This document shows positions 28,649 to 37,484 of a stretch of 64,000 nt of DNA, piece after piece (within the stretch, counting starts at the first letter, position 1; every line of letters starts with the position of its first letter). Origin of the DNA: Shewanella benthica KT99 (GTDB taxonomy: Bacteria > Pseudomonadota > Gammaproteobacteria > Enterobacterales > Shewanellaceae); contig NZ_ABIC01000015.1 of assembly GCF_000172075.1 (NCBI RefSeq), positions 22,033 to 86,032 of the forward strand. The letters run 5' to 3'. A program made the position numbers and the translations under genes. A model generated the notes under the pieces. That model saw only the letters and a program-made list of their open reading frames with translations. It was not told where the DNA came from and did no database searches.

Positions 28649-29487
28649 TATTTGGCTCCTTGCACACTGATATTTTTTGAATCGATTTGAGCGCTGATCC
28701 AGTTTGGCTTGCGCTTGTCGAAGAAGGCATTTAAGCCTTCCTGACCTTCATTTGATACCCGGATTCTGGCGATACATTCACTGGTATAATCTAGAGTCGC
28801 GTCATCGATAACGCCATCTTCGAGGCGAGATAGCAAGGTTTTCACCCATGTCATGCCTTGTGGGCTGTTCGCGAGCAGGGCTTGAATAATGGGCTCGGCG
28901 GCGGCCTCGAGATCGTCATTAATCTCGTGAATCACTTGCAGTTCCAGTGCCTTTTCGGCAGTAAATCGCTCGGCAGTCAACATGTAGCGACGCGAGGCAC
29001 GTTGGCCCATGGCGCGTACCACATAAGGGCTGATAACCGCCGGGATGAGTCCGAGTTTCACTTCACTTAAGCAAAAACTGGCTCGCTCATTGGCGATGGC
29101 GATATCACAACAACAGATAAGCCCTAATGCGCCACCAAATGCTGCCCCCTGGACTAAGGCAATTGTGGGTTTAGGAAATTTATCTAAGGTCGACATCAGC
29201 TTGGCAAGCTCATTGGCATCACCCAAGTTTTGCTCAAAATCCATCTTGGCCTGCTTGCGCATCCAATTGAGATCGGCGCCTGCACTGAAGTTTTTACCAT
29301 TGGCTTTCAGCACCAGTATCTGGCATTGGTCATTGGTCGCAAAATGATCGAGGGTTTGGATCATTTCGGTGATCATCACCTCATCGAAGGCATTATGCTT
29401 ATCGGTTCGGTTGAGGATCATCTGTCCCACGCCATTACTCAGTTGGCATGAAATGTATGTAAAATTTTCTATCAATTGTGTCGTCAT
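28648..29487 (-). CDS. liuC: Methylglutaconyl-CoA hydratase (crotonase family)
   Basis: Hydrates 3-methylglutaconyl-CoA to HMG-CoA. Crotonase fold with the oxyanion-hole segments KNFSAGADLNWM (about 65-76) and ALVQGAAFGGALGLICCCDI (about 104-123), and a glutamate-containing SEVKLGLIPAVISPYV helix. The 279-residue length and the position between liuB and liuD identify the hydratase role, since crotonases as such share little specificity signal. Translation is coupled to liuD by a one-base overlap. Confidence 0.92.
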   Translation of the reverse strand: MTTQLIENFTYISCQLSNGVGQMILNRTDKHNAFDEVMITEMIQTLDHFATNDQCQILVLKANGKNFSAGADLNWMRKQAKMDFEQNLGDANELAKLMSTLDKFPKPTIALVQGAAFGGALGLICCCDIAIANERASFCLSEVKLGLIPAVISPYVVRAMGQRASRRYMLTAERFTAEKALELQVIHEINDDLEAAAEPIIQALLANSPQGMTWVKTLLSRLEDGVIDDATLDYTSECIARIRVSNEGQEGLNAFFDKRKPNWISAQIDSKNISVQGAK

Positions 29488-29544
29488 GGTTCAGCACTCA
29501 CAGCTTAGTCAATACCGCTTTATCGGTCAGGATGGCCAAGGCCA

Positions 29545-31152
29545 TTACATACGAAACACACCAAATTTGGTCTCTTCTATCGGCGCATTGAGCGCGGCAG
29601 ATAAAGCTAAACCCACCACATCCCGGGTTTGTGCCGGATCGATAATGCCGTCATCCCACAAGCGTGCGCTGGCGTGGTAGGGGTGACCCTCTTTGTCGTA
29701 TTGCTCGACGATAGGCGCGCGGAACTTTTGCTCTTCATCATCTGACCATTCGACACCCTTACGGGCTAAACCATCACGTTTCACCGTGGCTAACACCCCA
29801 GCAGCCTGCTCGCCGCCCATCACAGAGATGCGTGCGTTGGGCCACATCCACATCATGGTAGGTTCGAATGCGCGGCCACACATGCCGTAGTTCCCCGCGC
29901 CATAACTGCCACCTATGATGACGGTAAATTTAGGCACCTTGGCACAAGACACTGCCATAACCATCTTGGCACCGTGTTTGGCTATGCCTTCATGTTCGTA
30001 TTTTTTACCTACCATGAAGCCGGTGATATTTTGCAGGAACAAGAGAGGGATCTTGCGCTGACAACAGATCTCAATAAAGTGGGCACCTTTCAGGGCCGAC
30101 TCCGAAAAAAGTATGCCGTTGTTGGCGATAATACCTATGGGATAACCGTGAATACGGGCGAAGCCACAGACTAAGGTGTTGCCGTAGTTGGCCTTAAACT
30201 CATCGAAATCTGAGTCATCGACTACGCGGGCGATGACTTCCCTGACATCGTATGGCTTCTTTAGATCTGTGCCGACGATGCCGTAGAGCTCATTGATATC
30301 GAACTTAGGCGGTTTCACCGGACTGAGCTGGGTTACAATTGTCTTCTGATGATTCAAACGAGTAATGGCTTTACGTGCCAACTCTAATGCATGGTCATCA
30401 TTTTGCGCCAAATGATCGGCAACCCCGGAGATCTTAGTGTGTACCTCGGCGCCGCCGAGCTCTTCTGCTGTGACCTCTTCACCGGTTGCCGCCTTTACCA
30501 GAGGTGGTCCGGCGAGGAAGATGGTGCCTTGTTTTTTGACGATAATGGACTCATCTGCCATGGCTGGTACATAGGCGCCACCTGCGGTACATAAGCCCAT
30601 GACCACGGCAATTTGAGGAATGCCTTTGGCTGACATCTGTGCCTGATTGTAGAAGATGCGACCGAAATGGTCTCTGTCTGGGAATACTTCATCCTGGCGG
30701 GGCAGGTAGGCGCCGCCGGAATCGACCAGATAGATGCAAGGCAGGTGACAGCGACTGGCAATCTCCTGCGCTCGCAAGTGTTTCTTAACCGTGACTGGAT
30801 AGTAAGTGCCGCCTTTTACCGTGGCATCGTTGGCGATGATCATGCATTCGACGCCGCTAACACGGCCTATCCCGGCAATAACGCCGGCAGCAGGAATGAC
30901 ATCTTCATATAATTCATAGGCGGCGAATTGGGAGAGCTCAAGAAACGGCGAGCCGGGGTCGAGCAGCTTCTCGACCCTTTGTCGGGGTAACATCTTACCC
31001 CTGGACAGGTGGCGCTGACGGGCAACTATCCCGCCGCCCAGTTCAATCTGTTGCAGCTTGAGTTTAAGATCTTCAACCAGGGCTGCCATGTCTTCATGCT
31101 TTGCCTTGAATTCATCACTGCGGGAATTTATACGACTGCTAAGTTGCGTCAC
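29545..31152 (-). CDS. liuB: Methylcrotonyl-CoA carboxylase, carboxyltransferase beta subunit
   Basis: Transfers the carboxyl group from carboxybiotin on LiuD to methylcrotonyl-CoA. GTG 31152 is chosen as start: it gives [20 protein letters not shown], the family N-terminus, and AAAAGGAT lies at the right distance upstream; the longer ORF from 31191 lacks support. Length 535. The carboxyltransferase signatures [37 protein letters not shown] and [16 protein letters not shown] are all present. Confidence 0.95.
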   Translation of the reverse strand: MTQLSSRINSRSDEFKAKHEDMAALVEDLKLKLQQIELGGGIVARQRHLSRGKMLPRQRVEKLLDPGSPFLELSQFAAYELYEDVIPAAGVIAGIGRVSGVECMIIANDATVKGGTYYPVTVKKHLRAQEIASRCHLPCIYLVDSGGAYLPRQDEVFPDRDHFGRIFYNQAQMSAKGIPQIAVVMGLCTAGGAYVPAMADESIIVKKQGTIFLAGPPLVKAATGEEVTAEELGGAEVHTKISGVADHLAQNDDHALELARKAITRLNHQKTIVTQLSPVKPPKFDINELYGIVGTDLKKPYDVREVIARVVDDSDFDEFKANYGNTLVCGFARIHGYPIGIIANNGILFSESALKGAHFIEICCQRKIPLLFLQNITGFMVGKKYEHEGIAKHGAKMVMAVSCAKVPKFTVIIGGSYGAGNYGMCGRAFEPTMMWMWPNARISVMGGEQAAGVLATVKRDGLARKGVEWSDDEEQKFRAPIVEQYDKEGHPYHASARLWDDGIIDPAQTRDVVGLALSAALNAPIEETKFGVFRM

Positions 31153-31229
31153 GGTTGCAATCCTTTTGAGAAAACTGAGATCAAATGACAATGCTCAATG
31201 AATACAGGCATCGTCTCTGTGTGGTGGAG

Positions 31230-32399
31230 CTACTTAGATTCGTTGAACAGCTCGCGGCCGATTAACATGCGGCGGATCTCCGAGGTGCCGGCGCCAATTT
31301 CATAGAGCTTGGCATCACGCAGGAGTCGGCCCGTCGCATATTCGTTGACGTAACCGTTACCGCCTAGCAGCTGAATCGCATCCAGTGCCATCTTAGTGGC
31401 GAGCTCGGCGGAGTAGAGAATGGCACCGGCGGCATCTTTACGCGTGGTTTCGCCTCGGTCACAAGACTTGGCCACATTGTAGACATAAGACTTAGCCGCG
31501 TTCATGCCGGTATACATGTCGGCAAGTTTGCCCTGTACCAGTTGGAATTCTCCGATTGATTTGCCGAATTGCTCACGCTCATGAATATAAGGAATGACGA
31601 TATCCATACAGGCGTTCATTATTCCCAGGGGACCGCCGGATAGCACCACACGTTCGTAATCCAGGCCTCTCATCAATACTTTTATGCCCTTGTTCAGGCC
31701 ACCGAGTATGTTTTCGGCTGGTACTTCGCAATCCTGGAAAACCAGTTCACAGGTGTTAGAACCACGCATGCCGAGCTTGTCGAGTTTCTGCGCCGTGCTA
31801 AAACCCTTAGAATCTCGGTCGACGATAAACGCCGTGATACCGTGGGCACCCTTGTGCAGATCTGTCTTAGCATAGACGACATAGGTTTGCGCATCGGGAC
31901 CGTTGGTGATCCACATCTTGTTGCCGTTGAAGATGTATCTGTCACCTTCTTTACGAGCGTGCAGCTTCATGGATACCACATCTGAACCTGCATTCGGCTC
32001 ACTCATGGCCAGTGCGCCTATGTGCTCACCGCTGATTAATTTCGGCAGATACTTGGCTTTTTGCTCGGCATTACCGTTGCGGTTAATTTGGTTAACACAC
32101 AGGTTAGAGTGGGCGCCGTAGCTAAGACCAATCGAGGCCGATGCGCGGGAAATTTCTTCCATGGCAACCACGTGGGCTAGATAGCCCATGTCGGCGCCGC
32201 CATATTCTTCAGATACTGTTACACCCAGCAAGCCCATATCACCTAGTACTGGCCAGAGATCATTAGGGAATGCGTTGTCTGCATCTGTCTTTGCTGCGAT
32301 GGGGGCAATTTCATTGGCGGCAAAGTTCTGCACTGCATCACGCAGCATGTTGACATCTTCGCCTAGGCCGAAATTAAGAGATGAGTAGAGTTGAGTCAT
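31230..32399 (-). CDS. liuA: Isovaleryl-CoA dehydrogenase
   Basis: FAD enzyme oxidising isovaleryl-CoA to 3-methylcrotonyl-CoA and reducing ETF (encoded by etfBA in this window). Acyl-CoA dehydrogenase N-domain, the signature [20 protein letters not shown], the middle domain ([19 protein letters not shown]) and the C-terminal bundle ending in [23 protein letters not shown] and [17 protein letters not shown]. The catalytic Glu of isovaleryl-type enzymes is in the [12 protein letters not shown] helix. Length 389, normal. First enzyme gene after liuR. Confidence 0.95.
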   Translation of the reverse strand: MTQLYSSLNFGLGEDVNMLRDAVQNFAANEIAPIAAKTDADNAFPNDLWPVLGDMGLLGVTVSEEYGGADMGYLAHVVAMEEISRASASIGLSYGAHSNLCVNQINRNGNAEQKAKYLPKLISGEHIGALAMSEPNAGSDVVSMKLHARKEGDRYIFNGNKMWITNGPDAQTYVVYAKTDLHKGAHGITAFIVDRDSKGFSTAQKLDKLGMRGSNTCELVFQDCEVPAENILGGLNKGIKVLMRGLDYERVVLSGGPLGIMNACMDIVIPYIHEREQFGKSIGEFQLVQGKLADMYTGMNAAKSYVYNVAKSCDRGETTRKDAAGAILYSAELATKMALDAIQLLGGNGYVNEYATGRLLRDAKLYEIGAGTSEIRRMLIGRELFNESK

Positions 32400-32458
32400 T
32401 GCTTGTGTCCTGTCAATTTCTTAAATCTTTAATGAGTAGATTTTTATTATTGTTGGTA

Positions 32459-32513
32459 TTTTAGTTAGTAACTTTAGTTAGTAACTTTAGTTAGTAACTT
32501 TAGTTGGTTACTG
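32459..32513. repeat. Tandem repeat between liuR and liuA
   Basis: The unit TTAGTTAGTAACT (period 16) is repeated about three and a half times in the gap between liuR and liuA. It lies in the operon leader of liuA and may vary in copy number. Confidence 0.75.
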
Positions 32514-32546
32514 ATCTTTATAACTTGGGTTTGTCATTACTGGTGT

Positions 32547-32945
32547 TTATTTTTCTTGCAGTGCCAGTGCCGTCCTACATTGCTGCTCGGCAGAATTTAG
32601 CTCCATCAAGACAACCTTGATGTCATCCATCTGCTGCTGCAGAGATGACTTCTTATCTTCGACGAGATCTAACATGGTCTGAAGTTGTGAACTGCTGTTC
32701 TTATCGGCATCGTAGAGTTCGAATAGACGGCGAGTCTCGGCGAGGGAAAAGCCTAGGCGTTTCCCTCTGAGGATCAGTTTAAGACGCACCCTATCTTTTG
32801 GCCCATAGACGCGAGTTTGCCCACGACGCTTTGGCTTAAGCAAGCCCTGATCTTCATAGAAACGGATACTACGCGTGGTAATATCAAACTCTTTGGAGAG
32901 ATCGCTAATAGAGTAAGTTGTCTGGGGGCTCTGATTTTCACTCAT
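32547..32945 (-). CDS. liuR: MerR-family regulator of leucine catabolism
   Basis: 132-residue MerR-type transcription factor: N-terminal winged helix (TYSISDLSKEFDITTRSIRFYEDQGLLKPKRRGQTRVYGPKDRVRL in overlapping parts), followed by a coiled-coil dimerisation helix. It heads the liu operon; in gamma-proteobacteria LiuR controls this operon and often etf genes. A palindrome upstream (32991-33006) suits autoregulation. Effector and mode of action are not visible. Confidence 0.92.
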   Translation of the reverse strand: MSENQSPQTTYSISDLSKEFDITTRSIRFYEDQGLLKPKRRGQTRVYGPKDRVRLKLILRGKRLGFSLAETRRLFELYDADKNSSSQLQTMLDLVEDKKSSLQQQMDDIKVVLMELNSAEQQCRTALALQEK

Positions 32946-32990
32946 AAAAAAATACCATAATATTTAACTTTTCCGGAACGATATATGAAG

Positions 32991-33006
32991 TTTACGTAAA
33001 GGTAAA
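32991..33006. promoter_or_regulatory. Candidate LiuR operator upstream of liuR
   Basis: TTTACGTAAAGGTAAA is a near-palindrome about 46 bases upstream of the liuR start and resembles the etfB site at 19044-19059. Directly after it GGTAAA occurs again (33007-33012), so a further half-site is possible. The IS4 element begins 117 bases away and does not disturb the site. Confidence 0.55.
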
Positions 33007-33122
33007 GGTAAAGGCCGTTTTGAACATTGAATTTTTAATCAGCATTGCGCGGATGAACGTCAAGCAAATATGCCACTCGGATAAGAGACTAAGCTTGAGG
33101 TGCGAGTTAAGAGCTAGGCACT

Positions 33123-34580
33123 CATACGTAGGATCTTAAGCAAAAACTCAATATCTACATGATTAACCAATGTTATTTAATAAAAGTTGGAAGTTGTACT
33201 CATCTCATGATCAAATAGTAAGTGCGAACCACTAATCAAAAATGAGAGAGCACAAGATGAATTTTAACGCGATTCCTAAGCAACTGACAAGTGTTCTTAA
33301 CTCATGCAACATCACTCAATTAGCCAAACAGTGTCATTTCATGCAGCGGATGCGCAACATTTCACCCATGCAGTTGGTGCTGGCAATCCTCAATACTTTG
33401 GGAACCAGAACCAATATTAACCTTGCTGATATTCATAAGAATTTATGCAGCCAACATGACATCGGGATCAACTATAAGCCCTTGCATAATAAACTAAAAA
33501 ACCAGAGTTAACTCAACTGCTTAGGACTCTTGTCGAACAAGCCGCTAACGAGTGGCTACTCGAGTTAGTGCATAGAGTATTACCGAGTGAATACCCCTTT
33601 AAGTCGATAGAGGCTCATGATGCTAGCTCCCTCAAATTGCACATTGGTTTAACTAAAGAGTTTCCCGGCCGATTCACCAAGACTCACCCGGCAGCCATGG
33701 AGTGACACGTGACCACGGATTTGATGTCTGGTCATTACAATTATCTGGGTATTTCTCCCGATTCAGAAAGTGAGCGGCACTATAATCCCTTTGCTTATGA
33801 AATACAGGACACCTTGCTGCTCATGGACGCGGGTTACTTTAATATTGATTACTGCTATCAAGCAGACAAACACGGTGGTCATGTAATTATGCGAACCAAT
33901 GGTAAAATTAATCCCGATATAAAAGCGGCTTTTGATAGCCAAGGACTTGCGATAGAAGGGTTAATCGGTAAAAAATTAAAGCAACTTAAATGGCATCGAG
34001 AGCAAATAATCGACCTCGATGTTCAGTGGAAAAGCAAGCCAGGAACTCATCGATTAATCGCCTTCTGGGATAGAAATAAATCGGCGATTGGTTACCTCAT
34101 CACCAACCTAAAGCGAGCACAATTCAGCGCTGATAAAGTAAGTGAATTATATGGGTTGCGCTGGCAAATAGAATTATTCTTCAAGGAGTTAAAGTCCTAC
34201 AGCGGTTTAAAAACCTTCAATACTCGAGATAAAAGCATTGCCGAAAGTCTCGTGTGGGCGAGCATGCTTACCTTACTATTAAAGCGCTTTATCGCGAGGG
34301 CGAGCGGCCTAATACACCAAGTGACTATATCTACGACAAAAAGTCGCACGGTGTGCAAACGATTGGCTGCCTGACATTTTAAAAGCACTGTTATCTGGAC
34401 GTGAATACAGGATCAAAAAGACACTAAGGAAATGGTGCCGTTACTTCAGTGAGTATGCTTGCCGCGCTCATCCTAAAAGAGATAATCAGACGCTTTTTGT
34501 ACAACTAACAGAAACTCATGGCTGAGAATGTATAACCCCTCATATTTAAAGGGCTACAGCTCCTTAAGGACTAACATATG
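33123..34580 (+). mobile_element. IS4-family insertion sequence, copy 2
   Basis: Same element and orientation as 2615-4071 with seven visible differences, one of them a single-base insertion. No target-site duplication: the left flank ends GCTAGGCACT, the right flank starts ACTTGAGCAT, which is the inside of an ISAs1 left end. The insertion was probably into an ISAs1 copy, with the other side lost by deletion or recombination. Confidence 0.85.
33242..34525 (+). pseudogene. IS4-family transposase, copy 2 (three breaks)
   Basis: Shares with copy 1 the split at the A-AAA-AAC heptamer and the in-frame TGA (33703-33705). It has an additional base insertion (ACGACAAAAAG against ACGCAAAAAG, near 34335), which shifts the frame after QVTIST and stops translation at 34374. 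The catalytic Y-x2-R-x3-E-x6-K motif lies before that break. Confidence 0.83.
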
Positions 34581-34619
34581 ACTTGAGCATAAAGTTCAAT
34601 TTATAATGATCTTGCCGTG
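34581..34619 (-). mobile_element. ISAs1 left-end remnant (39 bp)
   Basis: Exact reverse complement of bases 13220-13258, the left end of the ISAs1 element, stopping precisely where the IS4 copy begins. It ends in the terminal GCCGTG and adjoins the truncated acyl-CoA synthetase gene, so ISAs1 cut that gene before IS4 arrived. Confidence 0.85.
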
Positions 34620-35522
34620 GCACCGACCGCCATACGCGCCATAAAACGCGATGACCCTGATGGTGACTTCTTGAGGGACGTCGATCTGTCTTGCTTGAAA
34701 ACCCTGTTTCTGGCGGGGGAGCGCTGCGATCCCGATACCTTACTCTGGGCCGAAGCGCGGCTGAAAAAACCAGTGATCGATCACTGGTGGTAGACTGAAA
34801 CGGGCTGGCCCGTGGCAGCTAACTTGATGGGGACTGCGCCGGTGAAGGTAAAACCTGGTTCGCTGGCATTGGCTGTGCCAGGCTTTAGGGTCGAAGTGCT
34901 CGATGAGTTGGGGGAGATAGTGCCTGCAGGGCAATCGGGAAATGTGGTGATCAAGTTACCTCTGCCACCCGGGGCATTCACCACACTTTGGCACAATGAA
35001 GCCCGATATCTCGACAGTTATTTATCCATGTATCCGGGTTACTACCTTACCGGAGATGCAGGCTACATGGATGAAGATGGATATCTCTATATCATGAGTC
35101 GCATCGATGACATCATCAATGTCGCCGGTCATCGACTCTCGACCGGGCGCTTCGAAGAGGTCTTGTGTCAACATGAGGCGGTTGCCGAAGTCGCAGTCAT
35201 CGGCGTAGAGGATAAATTAAAGGGCCAATTGCCTCTGGGTTTAGTGGTATTAAAGAAGGGCGTAAACTTAAGTGATGAGGACTTGCATCGAGAGTTAATT
35301 GCCTTGGTGAGAGCACAGATCGGTCCGGTGGCCTCTTTTCGTCTGGTCAGTGTCATTCAAAAACTGCCTAAGACGCGCTCGGGCAAAGTACTGCGAGGGA
35401 CCATGAGGAAAATAGCCGATAACCAGAGTTATAAGATGCCGGCGACCATCGAAGATCCTCATACTTTAGACCTGGTTCGCAATACGCTCACACGCATGGG
35501 GTATGCGGACTCCCTAGTGTGA
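34620..35522 (+). pseudogene. prpE: Propionyl/acetyl-CoA synthetase, truncated with a nonsense codon
   Basis: C-terminal ~300 codons of an AMP-forming acyl-CoA synthetase. APTAIRAIKRDDPDGD through DHWW is in frame, then TAG (34791-34793) replaces the Gln of the DHWWQTETGWP motif; the frame continues to 35522 with GYYLTGDAGYMDEDGYLYIM, RIDDIINVAGHRLSTG and the acetylatable Lys motif KTRSGKVLRGTMRK. The N-terminal half was removed by ISAs1. DHWW-TETG and the short synthetase pattern favour PrpE over Acs, but this is not certain. Non-functional. Confidence 0.82.
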
Positions 35523-35551
35523 TCAGACCCTGCTAATCTAAGGGGGGGATT

Positions 35552-35582
35552 CCTTCAATGCTAACGTGTTTAGCATTGAAGG
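35552..35582. terminator. Perfect inverted repeat after the synthetase pseudogene
   Basis: CCTTCAATGCTAA and TTAGCATTGAAGG form a perfect 13-bp stem with a 5-base loop. It lies 30 bases past the pseudogene stop codon; there is no clear T run, so a terminator or transcript-stabilising hairpin is possible. Confidence 0.5.
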
Positions 35583-35809
35583 ATTATAGCTAAACATGAA
35601 ACTAATTCGTCATTCAAGCGTAAAGCCTAGTAATTAACTTACCAAAGTCGGTATAATCTGCGCCAAATATAACCTATCGTCTACGCTCCTTAGATGAGCA
35701 GCCTCTTATAAAAGAGCGACTAATATTCTACCTGTCCTCGGGACTTGAATGGGTCTTAGTCAATAACAAGATAGGGTAAATTATCTCTGTGACCTGCGGA
35801 ATTTAATCA

Positions 35810-37363
35810 ATGCAAAACCAAACCAAATTACATGATATCGGCGTTATTGGACTGGGTGTTATGGGCAAGAACCTTGCACTTAATATTGCCGATAACCAAT
35901 ACAGAGTCGCCGCGTTTGACCTCGATGCAGACAAGGTGCAAGGTGTTGTGCAACAAGAGAAATCTGAGCGCGCCGCCAGCCAGAAAGCCCAAGTACCTTT
36001 GCGTATCAATGGCTGTAATAATCTTTCTGAAATGTTATCTAGCCTCAAAAAACCGCGTATCTTGGTGCTATCAGTGCCAGCGGGTGCCCCTGTAGATGGT
36101 GTGTGTAATGCACTCATAGACGCGGGTATTGAGTCCGATGATATCGTTATCGATACGGGCAATAGCTTGTGGACCGACACTGTCGAGCGTGAAGCGCGTT
36201 ACGCTAAGCAATTTATCTTCTTCAGCTGCGCCATATCCGGCGGTGAGATGGGCGCGCGTTTCGGCCCATCATTGATGCCAAGCGGTGACATCAAGGCCTG
36301 GGATAGAATCAAACCTATCTGGGAAGCGATTGCGGCCAAAGTTGATGCCGAAACTGGCTTACCCATAGAGCGTCAGGAGCCGGGAAACCCGGTGATTGAA
36401 GGCGAGCCATGTACTACCTACATTGGCCCGGCAGGTTCTGGTCATTATGTGAAGATGGTGCATAACGGCATCGAATACGCTGACATGCAGCTTATCTGTG
36501 AAGCCTATCAGCTGCTCAGTGATGGCTTTGCCATGACGACGACTGAGATTGCCGACCTGTTTGATAAATGGAATCAAGGCAGCCTGAATAGCTACTTGAT
36601 GGAGATCAGCGCTGAAGTATTGAGACAGGCCGATCCTATTTCCGGTAAGCCTCTGGTTTCGATGATCCTCGATAAGGCAGGGCAGAAGGGCACAGGACTC
36701 TGGACTGCGGTCAGCAGCCTGCAGATAGGTTGCCCAGCCCCAACGATTGCCGAAGCCGTCTATGCTCGCGCCGTGAGTACCCAAAAACAGCAGAGACAGA
36801 CATTGAGTCAACTGCTAAAAGGTCCAGCGGCCGAAAAGCCAACGGCTGCAGAGCGTGATGCTTTTATTGACCAGCTTGAAAATGCCCTCTATTGCGCCAA
36901 GATTGCCTGTTATGCCCAAGGCTTCCAGCTGATGGCTATGGCGGCGAAAGACAGAGGTTGGACGTTAAACTTCGCCGAGATTGCCAAAATCTGGCGTGCC
37001 GGCTGTATTATCCGAGCCCGGTTGCTGCAATCTATCACTCAAGCCTATCAGGCTGCAACGAATGATGGCACTGAGTTGGACAACTTGTTGATGGCAGATG
37101 ATTTCAGCATTGCCTTGTCTGAGAAACAACTGGATTGGCGTAAGGCTGTATCGGCGGCGGTACTTAAGGGCATTCCTGTGCCTTGTATCAGTTCGGCTCT
37201 GGCCTATTACGACAGCTATCGCTGTGAAACCTTGCCAGCTAGCCTGCTGCAGGGGCAGAGAGACTTCTTCGGTGCCCACACCTTTGAGCGCACCGATAAG
37301 CCAGCGGGTGAGAAGTATCACCTCAACTGGAGCCATGCTACCAGAGACTTGATTAAGGTCTAA
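35810..37363 (+). CDS. gnd: 6-phosphogluconate dehydrogenase (decarboxylating)
   Basis: Oxidises 6-phosphogluconate to ribulose 5-phosphate with CO2 and NADPH release in the pentose phosphate pathway. N-terminal Rossmann motif IGVIGLGVMGKNLALNIADN, signature ISGGEMGARFGPSLMPSG (the family IlDxGNS... block precedes it), catalytic segment GSGHYVKMVHNGIEYADMQL with Lys, Asn and Glu, and a C-terminal helical domain. Length 517 against 468 in E. coli; the extra residues are spread over loops, as in other Shewanella enzymes. Start ATG 35810. Confidence 0.95.
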   Translation: MQNQTKLHDIGVIGLGVMGKNLALNIADNQYRVAAFDLDADKVQGVVQQEKSERAASQKAQVPLRINGCNNLSEMLSSLKKPRILVLSVPAGAPVDGVCNALIDAGIESDDIVIDTGNSLWTDTVEREARYAKQFIFFSCAISGGEMGARFGPSLMPSGDIKAWDRIKPIWEAIAAKVDAETGLPIERQEPGNPVIEGEPCTTYIGPAGSGHYVKMVHNGIEYADMQLICEAYQLLSDGFAMTTTEIADLFDKWNQGSLNSYLMEISAEVLRQADPISGKPLVSMILDKAGQKGTGLWTAVSSLQIGCPAPTIAEAVYARAVSTQKQQRQTLSQLLKGPAAEKPTAAERDAFIDQLENALYCAKIACYAQGFQLMAMAAKDRGWTLNFAEIAKIWRAGCIIRARLLQSITQAYQAATNDGTELDNLLMADDFSIALSEKQLDWRKAVSAAVLKGIPVPCISSALAYYDSYRCETLPASLLQGQRDFFGAHTFERTDKPAGEKYHLNWSHATRDLIKV

Positions 37364-37394
37364 CGACTCTTTGTGAGTCTCAGTTAAGACATAG

Positions 37395-37424
37395 AAAAAA
37401 GGCTTCCACGGGAAGCCTTTTTTG
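37395..37424 (+). terminator. Terminator of gnd
   Basis: AAAAAAGGCTTCC-ACG-GGAAGCCTTTTTT: a stem with A and T flanks, able to stop transcription from both directions; the next gene converges on it. Confidence 0.92.
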
Positions 37425-37484
37425 TGCGCGTTAGCAATCGAGCTGTGTCATACAATTAATAGAAATCACTCTTAAAAATCACTC

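Noticed and set aside
34740..34996. Minus-strand ORFs inside the synthetase pseudogene
   Set aside because: Shadows of the plus-strand coding sequence, whose translation clearly matches acyl-CoA synthetases.
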